A DNA stretch of 64,000 bases from positions 1,529,063-1,593,062 of the forward strand of contig MNCI01018059.1 in assembly GCA_015680685.1 (NCBI GenBank), read 5' to 3'. Under the pieces are notes generated by a model. The model was not told where the DNA came from and searched no databases. It worked only from the letters and a program-made list of their open reading frames with translations. Positions 11,696 through 23,400 of the stretch are shown in pieces; the stretch's first letter is position 1; the number at the start of each line of letters is the position of its first letter. The DNA comes from Gnetum montanum (taxonomy: Eukaryota; Streptophyta; Gnetopsida; Gnetales; Gnetaceae). A program made the translations under genes and the position numbers.

Positions 11696-13916
11696 ATATC
11701 TTCTTCTAACAAGAGCAACTCACCACCTAGGAACAATACAAAGAACAATCAGCAATCAAAAACACATAACCTAAATCAGCCAGTTCCTCAACAATATAGG
11801 GTGGAATATACTCATCCTAATGAGTATATTCCCTATTTTACTTTTATCTTCCGTCAAGATGAGCAGATGCGCTAAAGAGACTTGTAAGGTAACATTGTGT
11901 TACCTCTAGATCAGGTAGTCCCAAACATGCTTCTCCATGCTTTGGCATAGATTGGCATGACAGAACTATATGCTGAATACATTGCAAAAAATTTTGACGT
12001 AAGGGATTACCATCCCACACCTTTACAACGTATGAGGGACTCAAGGCAGAAGAGCCAACATACCTTGTTGAAGGGCAAAGGCCTGCACGTCCTTAGTGAA
12101 ATAAGAGTTGAGGAACCCCTTATAACGGGTTCTTTAGCAAATGATGTTCCCCTTCCTAACGATGGTAAGGAGGTTGGGTATTAGAACCTACGCTCAACGA
12201 TACATAACACTGGTTCTGATCCCTGTGAACATCAACTATTCGCAGAGGGAACAACAACTCATGATAAGGATGGGCACTTAGATCGTCACCACGATTGGGG
12301 CCATAGCAGCAGAAGAGAAGGTAGAAAGCATCATCATGGCGATGGTTCTCCTTCCTCTTCTCCTTCATCTCATCACTCATCCTCTCCTTCCACATCTGAG
12401 CGCAATCAGCACGAGCATAACGGAGAGGATAAAGGTAAGAAAAATGAGAACCTAGACGAGAGAGTCGAGAGAGAGGACAAGGGCATGAACGAAGGGAAAG
12501 TAGGGAACAACGTAGACATCATAGACGTCATGAAAGAGATGATCATGATGAGCCCCTACTTGCAACCCGAAGTATGCTTGACATAACAGAGGCTATTAGA
12601 ATTCCCACAAGGCATTTAAAAGATAGTTGGATCAAACGCTTAGACATGAACAACATCCCACGATTTGAAGGGGGATACAACGCTGATCCGTAGCATCATT
12701 TACAAGCATTCCACAATGCCTGCACCTTGCAGAACATAGAGAACGAGTGGCAAAAACTTAAGTTGTTTCCCAGGACACTCATCAAGGAAGTAGAGAGTTG
12801 GTACTAGTCCTTAGAACCGAAAACCATCAAGAGGTGGAGTATGATGTTAGAGTTGTTCAACGAGAAGTATCAAACGTACTCCAGAGTGTCCAATTTGCAT
12901 AAGCAAATCCAAGGATGGAAGGAAGGAAATCACGAACCCTTGGATGCTTCCATGCCCCGCTACTACACATTATTACATCGTTGCCCAGGCCATGGATACA
13001 CTCAGCGGGATCAACTTCGCCACATCATGGATGGGCTAAGGCATGAAACTAGAAGAACCCTTGGGACTTATGCCCAAGGGATACTCTCACAACTTAGAGC
13101 CCATGAAGTACATAGCTTGTTGGAACAAGTAGTAAAAGAAGAAGGTGAGCTATGCAAAAGGGAAAGTGCAGAAGAATACAACCGTGACCCCTTCGTTCAA
13201 AAGAAGGGAGTGAAATTTTGCGATGAGGAGGATGAGTCATCACTCAAAGAGTTGGTGAACAGAAAAACCTTGCTGATTCAAAAATTAACAATAGAAGTAT
13301 CGGCTAAGATGGATCAATTGTGGGATTCCTTAGACTCAAGACTTGAAAGTGTCTTGAAAATCGTAGAAGAGTCTAAGGAGGAACGAAGTAGTCACAAAGG
13401 TAAGACAAAGCAAAGAGATTCAGGCCCTACACATAATAAGGGTAAGGGGAAAATTACTATCTCTAATGAAGTTGTGGTTTTAGACACAGACGATGACGAT
13501 GGATGTGAGATCTTCCATTATGATCATCCTAAGGGACGTTGTCCAATTATCTCACATCTACATGAGTTTGGGGTGTATGCTCTTAATCCAAGAATTAAGC
13601 AATGGCAAACACCCCAAAGGTTACCTTATTCCCAAGGTAACCCAAGGAAGTTCCACCAACCACTAACGTACTATCTAAGTGGAACTCCACCACAACCCAT
13701 TGGATAGCATCAGCAATGGCAATACCCACAGTCATGGGGGATGCCACCTTCGACACAACAATACCCTTACCGGTAACCTAATCCTTATGGTTATTATGTA
13801 CAGCAGCCAATTTCTCCAAGTGACTCTATGAGTCACACAACTCTCCAATGTCACTAGTAAGTTTGGGAGTACTTTAGGAGGACTCCTTCTCCTCCAGGAG
13901 GCATCCCACATATAAC
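11696..13916 (+). pseudogene. gag pseudogene of element B
   Basis: The likely original start at 11696 is now ATA (ATA TCT TCT TCT...), followed by an Asn/Ser/Gln-rich segment. Frame changes and stops interrupt 11870-12840. A clean 288-residue ORF then runs 12841-13707: capsid helices (LFNEKYQTYSRVSNLHKQIQ), a KEEGELCKRES segment, a charged linker and C-x6-H-x4-C-x4-H-x-H at about 13504-13563 (CEIFHYDHPKGRCPIISHLH). A Gln/Pro/Tyr-rich tail follows to the junction with the A-related remnant at 13917. It aligns along its length with the gags of C and E. A gypsy capsid is the nearest known family; the Cys/His motif is not a standard CCHC knuckle. Confidence 0.75.
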
Positions 13917-14797
13917 CAGTCGGGTGCGATGAGTCTGATGATCTTTGGCGGCAATATGCTGGGCCGAGCATCAACGTTGAAGACCCTGGCCTCTTGCTAT
14001 GGTTCCTCCTTCATGGCCCGCTCACTCTGTCTTGCCCCAAACGGTACTTGTTTCAACAACCTCTCCGGTTATTCGATTGCGCAATGGTGTCCTTTGTTTT
14101 CTTCTTTGGTTACAGGTTACTTGCTACGGGGATATCATTCAAAAGTGCGTTCATCTAAGCGGCGAAATACAGACAACGTTTTGAGATGGCCGCTTAGGTT
14201 AGCCTGTCCACTCAGAAGTTCATCCCTATTTTCCTCATAATCCTACCTCTAGCTCTTACTACCCTCTTAAGCCATCTCATCTGTTTCCCTTATGCAAAAT
14301 GTGAATATGCAGCATACGCTTTCCACATCTGCATTACAATCAAGTCCATGAACCAGCGTAACGCAACTCACCTAATGGATGCCAAAAAAAGGGGGGGTCG
14401 GCAAAATGGATGAAACACAACTCATCCAAGCCGCGCAGGCGCAACACAATTCGTCTATGCAAATCCCTTCATCTACAAAATGACAACATAACTCCATGCA
14501 AACGCAATCGCAGGAGAAGGCTTAAGTGCTTATGTGTGAAAAACTATACTCACACATTTGAGTCTTCCCTGAACCTCACTTGAGTCTTCCCCGAACCTTT
14601 TTCCTCTTACCTGTATAAGAATTTCATCACATACCATTTTGTCTCCTATTTCCCTTATTTCTGCACTTCTGCTTTGACAGGGCGACACTTGAGTAACCGT
14701 TGATGATCGTTGTTGGTACTTTTACCCATCCAATGTTTCGTATTCTTTGTCAACGTCTTTTGGGCAAGCCCTCTAAACGTCAACAAAGAGGAGCCAT
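13917..14797 (+). mobile_element. Truncated tandem copy of element A (3' internal end only)
   Basis: This stretch matches 29440-30319, the last 880 bp of A's interior including its purine tract, and is followed directly by A's 5' LTR. It is therefore the tail of a second A copy sharing that LTR: a tandem LTR-interior-LTR-interior-LTR array of which the first LTR and most of the first interior are gone. Its left edge lies in the shared word TAACCAGTC, present both in the B target (13913-13921) and in A's interior (29436-29444). CAGTC is also the 5 bp following A's 3' LTR, so a deletion between the left target duplication and the internal CAGTC explains the join. Confidence 0.75.
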
Positions 14798-16347
14798 TGA
14801 AATACCGTGGAAATTGCAAATCGGCCTAAGGCGAAGATTCACGATTCGGGCGAAAGTTTGCGATAGAAATCCAGGAGATAGAACAAGGCAAAGAGGCGCA
14901 CAGCATTAAGTCTCCAAGTCTCTTACAAATTTCAACCTTACTTTGTTTTCTCTCTTTACGCTACATTATGCAACATAACGTAGTGTCGCTCAGCGTAACT
15001 CTGTTTAACATAGCCCGATATCATAATGTAACTTACTTCAATGAATTGGACGAAGTTTAAGGTCTAAGACTTGTCGCATATTCCGCTAAGTCTTTTTTTC
15101 AGGGCTGAGTTTATGCTCCGTTACGTAGAGTAGCATAATGAGCTTCCAGAAAGTCAAAGTCAGAGTCCAAAGAAGCGCGGCAGATTGATTTCTTCCTTTT
15201 TGCAGATTGGTCGCTTTATGCTTATTACGCTACATAGCGTAAACAAGTGTAACTTATTGTAAAGTTGACCATGTTTGATGCTCTATTACGCTTCGCAGCG
15301 TAAGTGAGCGTAAAACAGCTTGAGTTAACTACTTCTATGCTCTATTACGCTTTGCCATGCTACGCAGCGTAAACGAGCGTAATACAGCTTAAAGTCAACT
15401 AAGGCAGTACCAGACACGCATCTGTTATCCATACGACGATACGCTCATCAGCATATCGCAGCGTAATCATGAGACGGCTTCAACAGGAGTGGTTGACCAG
15501 TTTCAACACAAAGTTTGCCAAGTCAACAACATTCTAAAAGTTTGAGACACGTGTCATCAGGGCCGTGCCTTCTTCACATACTACCGAACCTATAAATACT
15601 CCAGTTGACGAAGAAAGAAAGGGAGGATCTTCTTTTTGGCAGCATCACCTCTTAGTAGAGACAAAAGACATTATTGAGCATTGGCGGCAAGAGTGATCAG
15701 TCTTTCAGTGAAAATATAGTTCTCTCCATTGGCAATCGTTGGCAACTTTGAAGCAGAGACTACTGAAGGCAAAAAGAGCAGATCAGAGATCGAGAGATCA
15801 TCTGGTGCGGTTGGCAAGGTTTATTGATCAGAAACAGTTGATCGATAGACATCCAGGCTTGACCTTCCTTACATCCCATCTTTCGCTTACGAGGTAGACC
15901 GAGCTTCATTCTATACTCCTTGTTGAACAGTTTTCTTGTTGCTTTGTGTATGCTTTGCATAGGATAAGTGGAGTTTGCAATTGGAACTTTGTATACAATA
16001 TACTCAGTCTTCGAATCAAAACATAGATCTTGGAATTGCGCACTTTTCTAAATCTGATCCTCCTTGTCGCGTTGACGTCGTCGTTATTTCGATTTACTTA
16101 CATCATTTTCTACTCCTTCTACGATTCATCGAATCAATTTGTCTTGTGCAATATCTATATAATACACATATTATCACGATATTCGTCAATTTACTGATTG
16201 AGTAAGTCTCTGTCTGATCGACAAGATCGTTCAGGGCATCATGGATTCGTTTTCTCCAGCACGGCCCTTGCACGGATCCATGGTTAAGACTGTGTACACA
16301 GATTTTCGTTCGGTATTTTCCAGCGACTGATGTTTTTTGTCGTTACA
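14798..16347 (+). repeat. 5' LTR of element A
   Basis: 1550 bp, TGAAATACCG...GTCGTTACA, matching 30320-31870. It holds many GCGTAA/TTACGC words between about 15100 and 15470, a perfect 10-bp palindrome GACACGTGTC (15546-15555, a G-box/ABRE core) and a TATAAAT box 36 bp further on (15591-15597). Its ends match those of the D LTRs (TGAAACACCA...GTCGCAACA on the minus strand). An ORF inside it recurs in the other LTR only because the LTRs are copies. Confidence 0.85.
15546..15600 (+). promoter_or_regulatory. LTR promoter of element A: G-box palindrome and TATA box
   Basis: GACACGTGTC at 15546-15555 contains the ACGT core bound by plant bZIP/bHLH factors, including abscisic-acid-response types. 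TATAAATACT starts at 15591. Both are kept in the 3' LTR (31069-31078 and 31114-31120). Transcription should begin some 25-35 bp after the TATA box. Hormone or stress control is inference from the core motif only. Confidence 0.55.
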
Positions 16348-16353
16348 GTTTTC

Positions 16354-16370
16354 TGGTGCTAGAAGGAGGG
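16354..16370 (+). other. Primer binding site of element A
   Basis: TGGTGCTAGAAGGAGGG starts seven bases after the LTR end. Element D has TGGTGTTAGAAGGAGG at the matching place (57922-57907, minus). It begins TGG, as expected for pairing with a tRNA CCA end, but I do not recognise the tRNA. About 230 bp of leader without a gene follow to 16598. Confidence 0.65.
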
Positions 16371-16598
16371 CCTGAACCTCCGATCCGTATTTTACGGTAG
16401 CCCTGTAAGCGATCCATACCCACGTCCATAAAAACGTAAACGTAATACCTCTAGGGAAGTTTACGAAAAATCGTGTGGTGTAGATTGGTCACAGCAACGA
16501 TTCCTTTGGAATCCTATAGGGTAAAAAGCCCAATCACAATTCTGTTTGGTCGTCGCCTTTTAGATCCTGTCGTTTGTTGTCATTAATCTATCTAAGAA

Positions 16599-18877
16599 AT
16601 GGATTCTGCATATGCAACCATTGCTGCTATGATCACCACCGACTCAGGTGCCACATCCGTAAATCCTATTCCCGAAGCAGCTTCTAGTGCAATAGGACCT
16701 CAAGGGCCGTCGTGCCATTCGTTGAGATTACAGGGGAAGGATCCTTCACACACCATCGTGACTCCTGAAGAGTACAATTTCATTTACGTCAAGATCCAGG
16801 CAAAACTTGCCCTTAGCCGAGCCGAGATTGAGGCGAAACGAAATTATGAGTTGATCCACAAAGGGGGCCAAGATTTCACCCCTACCGCGTATGACATTAT
16901 CCCCCTAACCAAAAATTATCATGAACTCCTAACCCAACTGGTTATGGCTAGGAGTCAGACTACACGGTCCATTCTAGAACCTCAAAACGGGGAAGAAGAG
17001 GAAGATGAATTCGCAGCCCAATCTGAACACGCGGATTCATACCATACCCTCAACCCCCATACATACATAAATCCCCTGTTTCCCCTCACTGGAGAAGCCA
17101 CCCATCTCAACTCAGTCATGACTACACAAAACCCATATTCCTGTCATCCCGCAAGCCACTACGCAATCCTCAGTCTTGTAAGTACAAATACCATCTCAAA
17201 ATAACATGGGGGCAGTCTCATCACCAAGTGTAATCAGTATTCCATCGGTGGTACCTACGTCCACCGCACCTCATTTCATTCCCCACGTGCAACCTCATGC
17301 CACGCCTATAACCCGCCCAGTGCAAAATCTGGTGCAAACCTTATCGTCACAACCCACTGCAAGGCAACAAATCACAACCACTGTTCAATCGCAGTGATCC
17401 ATTCAACAACCCACAACTGGTCAGTGGATCATGCCTGTTGCACAACACGATCAATCTGCGTTATATGGTGTGCAACCCTTAGCCGCATCCACCATGCATG
17501 TCCCGCAAATAAATGCACAATACCTTTACAATCTCCATCCTATACACCCGGCAACAGCCAATTTCTCTGCTCAACCCGGTGGGTGGTGGTTTTCACAGGT
17601 AGCTCTGTCCGCAGGGATAGTCCCCGTAGCACCACCTGTCATTCAAGCCATCGCTCCATTCCCATTGCCTAGCACTGCTATTTCAGTCCAACCCCCTGCT
17701 CCTCCTACGCAGACTTCTTCATCACCAAGTCTGGATCAAGCTTTTTCGCTTATTCAGACCCTCATCGAGGAAGTTAGGCACCTTAAAGCTGCTGGCTCTG
17801 ATACGATACAAGTCATGGATTTTTACCAGGATGATCCTATCAGCCCAGTGGTTCCTATGTTATCGTTGCCTCCAGGGATGTCGTTGCCCCATTTTACTAA
17901 ATATAATGGGGAAGGAGATCCTAATGCTCACCTTGTTACCTTCAGGTCTGAATCCTTGTTATTACAGCAATGGCCCCATACAATTATCTATGTCTTTGTA
18001 ATGTCTCTGGCAACTAAAGCCTTGGACTGGTATCGTGCACTCCCTTGCTCTTCCATCTCAACCTTGGAAGAGCTCTTAACACAATTCGTGACTCGCTTTA
18101 AGTACAATTTAAAGCCAGAAGTCACACTAGACCAACTTATGGGAGTGAAGCAAGACCCACTTGAACCAGTCCAGAAGTTTATACAGTGATGGAGCGCTAC
18201 TTTGAATGAAATTCGTAAGCCTATCGCAGAAGCCCATCTGCTGGCTATTTTCAAAGGAGCAGTTAACAACTTCATCAAGTCTAAACTATATTACCTTGCC
18301 CCTAGCTCCTTGAGTCAGGCTTTTGCCCAAACTAGGAGCATCCAAGATGCTGTTGAGGCTAGTAAAGACCCGGCGTATGTGGCCTATAAAAATGCCAATA
18401 ATAAGGGTAAAGACAAGGGTAAAGCAACAACGACGATAGTAGCTGCGCTGGCTGAGGGTGCTAAAAACAAGAATAATAAGAAGGCACCCACAGCGTCTGC
18501 CGAGACTACGGTTAGTGCAAGTAGCACCAGCAAGTTTTTCACCGGTAGTTAGCAGTGTCCTGAGGCCACCCTTTATTATTCAGGCGTCCTCTCCAGCCAT
18601 AACCCGGTCTGACATTAACGATAAAGCCGCGACCACGCCCGCGCCCACTCCTCAAGTGCCTTTTATCCTTAGGATACCAAAACCACTGGCTACTCCTTTT
18701 ACGCAGGGGCAAGCTTCTAACCAAAACCACCAACCACCACCAAATAAAAAAAAGGAAGGAGATGCGTCAATTAATGCCACCAAAAACCACTCTACGCTAG
18801 GCTTCACTAAGCCTAAGCCCCTGGCCTTTGTCCCTACACCTGCACCTTATGGGCAAGGCAAGGGTACAGAAACATAG
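16599..18877 (+). pseudogene. gag pseudogene of element A
   Basis: Starts MDSAYATIAAM at 16599 and runs open to 17204, then continues with frame changes and a stop. Order: N-terminal domain with an EEYNFIYVKIQ...RAEIEAKRNYELIHK helix region (about 16770-16860, also found in D); an acidic linker; a long Pro/Gln/Thr-rich linker (17200-17720); then the capsid (about 17860-18340) with HFTKYNGEGDPNAHL, MSLATKALDWYRALP and EELLTQFVTRFKYNLKPE, typical of Tat-lineage gag; then a Lys/Ala/Pro-rich basic tail. A single stop (TGA at 18187) splits the capsid ORF. No CCHC knuckle was found. Role: capsid formation and RNA packaging. Confidence 0.8.
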
Positions 18878-19927
18878 CCACCTCCCCTCGGTAGAAAGAA
18901 ACACAACCCTCCGATTGATGCTATTCCGCCTTGAGAGATTCATCTCTTAGGGCGAATGGAAGAGGACAGAGGGGATAAGCAACCCAGCTGAAAATGGGAC
19001 CTCCTCGACGCATTTACGCAAGTCAAGCAGGCTCTAAAATAGAAGAACACGACATTGAGCCTCTATGACTTACTTATGACATCTCAAAAGCACCGTGAGG
19101 CTATGATCCATATGCTGACATCCATACCTATGGATGAAGGCTTACCAGCGGAAGAGGAAGTGATACATGCTGTCATGTTTCCTCCTGCCGCTGAGCAACC
19201 TAAACCAACCCTTTTGACCTTTCACGATGAATCCATCAAAGATGATCCTGAGAAAGGTTGAATGACGATAGAACCCATGTTCATCACCATCCGGGTTGGT
19301 CAACATCAGATCCGGAGGGTACACGGCTACGAATGTCATCCCTTATCCTATAGTGGATAAGTTGGGCCTGGTCGACCAGATCAGCCCTACAATGACATCG
19401 TGTCTAAAGTTGTTCAACAGGGCATAGGTTCAAGTCAAAGGGACGGTGCATATCAATTTTGTGGCAAGAGACTAATTCCCAATAGACGCCACATTCATCG
19501 TTGTCGAGGAGATGCCCGGTTTCAACCTGATTCTAGGGAGGTCTTGGCTAGCCCAACTGAGGGTAGTTTCATCACCAATACACCAAGAGATACACCTCCC
19601 TTATGCCGAGGGGGGGGGGGAGAGGTAGTAATACACAGTGACGAAATAACTCCAAGAACTATGAACAACATCGAAGAAGAACGGGGTTCGGAGATCGAAA
19701 CGCTCGAAGATCAAACCCATGTTCAAATTCCTGAACAAGTCGAAATGAATGATGACAGCCTAGCCTGGGTAGACCTACCATTTCAGGGAGAAGAGGATGA
19801 TGTGGAAGAGTCAGGTCATAAACCTTCCCGCCCTTACGCACCACTGAACGTAAAAGCCATTAAGAAACAATTGCGAGCTAGCGATTGTTCTGAGTGGCAT
19901 TTACGTGCATCATTACACTTTTACTAG
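18878..19927 (+). pseudogene. aspartic protease region of element A
   Basis: The region around 19290-19350 reads GGYTATNVIPYPIVDKLGL, the usual 'xGGxxxNVIPxxxxxxLGL' of Tat proteases, but with Ser where the catalytic Asp is expected. At about 19520-19600 another frame gives NLILGRSWLAQLRVVSSPIH, the conserved C-terminal protease block. An acidic tail ending in SRPYAPLNVKAIKKQL follows to the stop at 19927. An 11-G run (19609-19619) sits at a frame change. Element D has the same C-terminal block and tail. The enzyme would cut the gag-pol polyprotein; here it is broken. Confidence 0.7.
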
Positions 19928-20109
19928 TTTTCCGCCTACGCTTATCAAATTTGATTGTCAGTTTTCTTTAATATACATACATATTTACGCTTTCTATCCA
20001 TTACGCTATTTACATTCCCTATTTTACGCCATTTACGCTTCTTGACTTCTATTAGTCATATTAGCACAATTATGCAGATATGTACATTTTTATCAATTAC
20101 ACTCCCAGA

Positions 20110-20300
20110 CGTACGCAGATGGCCCGCAACGGCCTAAAACTAGTAAATGGCCCACAATGGCCTAAAACTAGTAATGGCCTGCAACGATCTAAAACTAGCA
20201 ATGGCCCGTAATGGCCTAAAACTAGCAAATTCGTTTATATCTTACGCAAATGCTATATGACAGCCCACAATGGCCTTAAACTAGCAACTCCATTCTATAG
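20110..20300 (+). repeat. Short tandem repeats, left end of the spacer in A
   Basis: Six or so units of roughly 24-30 bp with the core GGCCCRCAAYGGCCTAAAACTAG. Related words recur at 24795-24830, before RT, and in the 3' array at 28510-29130. Element D has degenerate versions at all three corresponding places. Confidence 0.75.
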
Positions 20301-20479
20301 TCATAATAACGTAACCTATCCAAAGTCTTTAACAATTCTGTTTACGCTTAGTATAAATAAAGACATAAAATTAAACACAAAATAAATAAAAAACCATAAA
20401 GAAAATCTCATGATTAGTCATGCAAACATTCATATTGCCATTGTTCAATTTCATCAATAAAATCATGCGTAAATCACAA

Positions 20480-23400
20480 TTACGCATCCCCCATACTACC
20501 ACTATCGCTTGTATCCCTTAGGTCCGCCTCTAAGCCTAACAAATCGTCCTCGAATGGGCCGTCCCTTTTAGGGAGTATTCCTTCATGAGGAATGTCATCT
20601 TCACGAGGTTCTTGCACTAACACTAGTTCCCTAAGAGGACGGTCTACGTCATTACGCTCGTCTTCCTAAACATGCTCCTCATCTTATCCACCTTCTTCAT
20701 CCACTCCCTGTACCTACATGCAATAAATACATAAGCAAAAGCCATGATGGATAAATCAGAAAATTTAAATTTAATAACATTCAAACTTACTCGCAATGGT
20801 CCTACGTCCGCAGCAAAGGGGAGTTGGTCTAAACCAACCCACAGGCGTTGCATAATTTCATCTTCGGTTAACTCAGACCAAACTCCATTCCCCAAATTAG
20901 TTCTAGCCTTCACCTTCCCTTTCTCCACACTAGTCCATCGGGGTGGTTCGGGAAAGAAAGTAGGGACTGTAGTCTCTTCCCCGGGAAGAGTAATTTCCCT
21001 TTCCGGGGATGCGCTTACCGTTACTTGCTCCTAGAACTTCTCGAAGGCCTTAGCTGCACCAATGACATTGAGGATCACCTGCAAGGATTGAGCTTCAATG
21101 GCAGAATCTTGATAGTGCTGACGATAAGCAATACTTTCTCGCTTATACAGATGCTTATGATCTTTTTCTTTTTGCCCCCACTCTTGGACACTTGCGCAAA
21201 AGTCCTTCCAGTCCTAGTTCTTCTAGGCCAAGAGCTCTATTTGCATCCTTTGCTCCACCAATTCACAACTGGTCTGCACACTGTTTCTAACCGCGGTCCA
21301 GTAGCGAGTGTAGTCAATAACAGCCATACGCCAGTCCTCTTCATCTGTTCCTCGCACTTGCAGGAATTCACATCATGATCTTAAGTCTCCGACCTCTTTG
21401 GTAAGAGACATCCTTTCCTTCTCTAACCTCTGCAGCTTCTTCTAGAGGTCTTCATTGACGTTTTGACTCTCCCATAAGGAGTGGGTCGAGCATAACGCAC
21501 ATTTACGCATTTCCTCGTAGATGTTGCATGGCACGACCATGCCATCTGATGAAGGCTCGATTGTGTCCAGGTCAATGGGCTCCATAGGGTCCCATCGAAG
21601 GCGAGCTCCTGACAACAAATATTATCAAACGTAAATAAACATTATAATCTTATAATAAAATAAGCATATTATAGCGGTAACATACCAGCCCTAGGATCGA
21701 CGTGCTCGAGGCGCTTGATCATATCATTGACAACACCTTCCATGAAGGTAAACTTATTAGGGAATTCCCTCCACACTCTGCTTACAACGGCGGACGGGGA
21801 TGCACCTCATTCATCTGTAGCGTAATTAAGTCAAAATTTCTAATTATTAACAGAATTCCTTAAAAATTCTAATACACTGATTACCTCTGCCTGTTACAGT
21901 GGGGAATGCATCAACGGTTTCCGCCTCCTCTCTCTCCTCATGCACAAGGGTCTGTGCATCACTTATTCTAACAGCCGGGGCCTCCTCTTCCAAAACTAGG
22001 GTCCCTTCCCCACGCCGTAATACCACTGCCCCTGTTTCAGGGGTCAACCGCTCTATAGGTCTCCCTATTTATGCCACATAACACATTTAAATAATTCAGA
22101 ATACCCTGAATAAAGTTGCGTAATACAACAATTGCCATAACTTTTACTATGTCTTTATGCTTATCGGGCGGAGGTTTACTCCGTTGAACCCTGACTTGCA
22201 CAGTTTTGTCTGTGCCACCTGCTAGTTCCGCAGGCGACTCGGTTAGGCAAGGCCTTTTACGCTGAACCAAGGTGTCTACTATCTCTGTAGCCAAACGCTT
22301 CCCTCGTGATGCATCGCCGGTGTAAGTGGGAAGTGCCCCACCTAGGCTGTTAGGGCCCCACATTTGAGGTGCCGCCAAATCCCTAGTCGTTATAGACAGC
22401 GACTCCCTAATTCCCTCTGGAGGATCTTGTGATCGGGTAGTGCCGAAGAAATGAGAAATCTAGGGTTTGGATAACTGGTCTTGATCTTGTAGCACCCAGA
22501 CCCCATTCCTTTGGACAACCAAAAATTCGGCAAAACGCCAAAGGCAAGCTATGAAAAAGGCGAAGTGCACACTGAAACGAGACTCGAGCTTTTGGCGGAG
22601 TCTGATCATTTCAGTGCGTAACCCCTCAGCGAAATAGCTTGCCCAATCGAATTGGGTCCCTTCCTCTATCACCTCTGGCATGATACAAGCCTGTTCTATA
22701 GTAAGAAACTTCCCCTGCGAGAGTGTTTTGGAGAAAGCCTAGGCTCAGAAGAGGGGATAAATAGTTTTGGCGACCTCTAATTCGATCTTTTCACAAGGGA
22801 TCCCCTTGGTTTTCTTCTTAGTCCCCAACCACTCCTCCAACTCTTTCTGACATTTGACACTTCTCCTTGATTTTTCCTCTATGGGAAAACTATCAGAGGA
22901 GACGTCGAAGAGGTCAGTAAATAGCTGAGCGTCGATATCAAAGTTTACACGCATGTGACGCACACACGTGCAAAAACGTTCAGCTCCCTCGCTGAAGGAG
23001 TTAACTAAGGTTAACATTTCTCTTGCAGGGACATTAGGGATTATGACCAGGAATAAATGCATCAGCCTCGCTTCCCGCAGCTTGGTGACCAACGCAACTG
23101 GGGTTGCCACGTGGCCTTGCCAGCATTGTGCCTCCTTTATGTCACCATAACGGAAGAGGAGGGTGTTCGCCTCGCGGCTGGAAATCGTGATGGTAATCTC
23201 CTGGGATTCCCTAACTGATAACACAAGGCACATGTCAAGATAGCGAAAACACTGTTACAAAACATTTCAAAACAAAAAAAAATGTAATATCTTGTACCTA
23301 ATAGCAGCAACGAAACCTTACCAGGTCCAAATGACAAAGGAAATGGAGGGAGCTTCCTTTCCACGTCTGCGAGGGTGAGGGGTGGGTTCAAAGTCCATTC

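Noticed and set aside
13917-16347. A 2.43-kb LTR for element A (13917-16347 with 29440-31870)
   Set aside because: The two stretches do match, but the purine tract AACAAAGAGGGGCCAT and TG lie inside them at 30304-30321, and element D has the same tract at its LTR border. The true LTR is 1.55 kb; the extra match is a tandem remnant.
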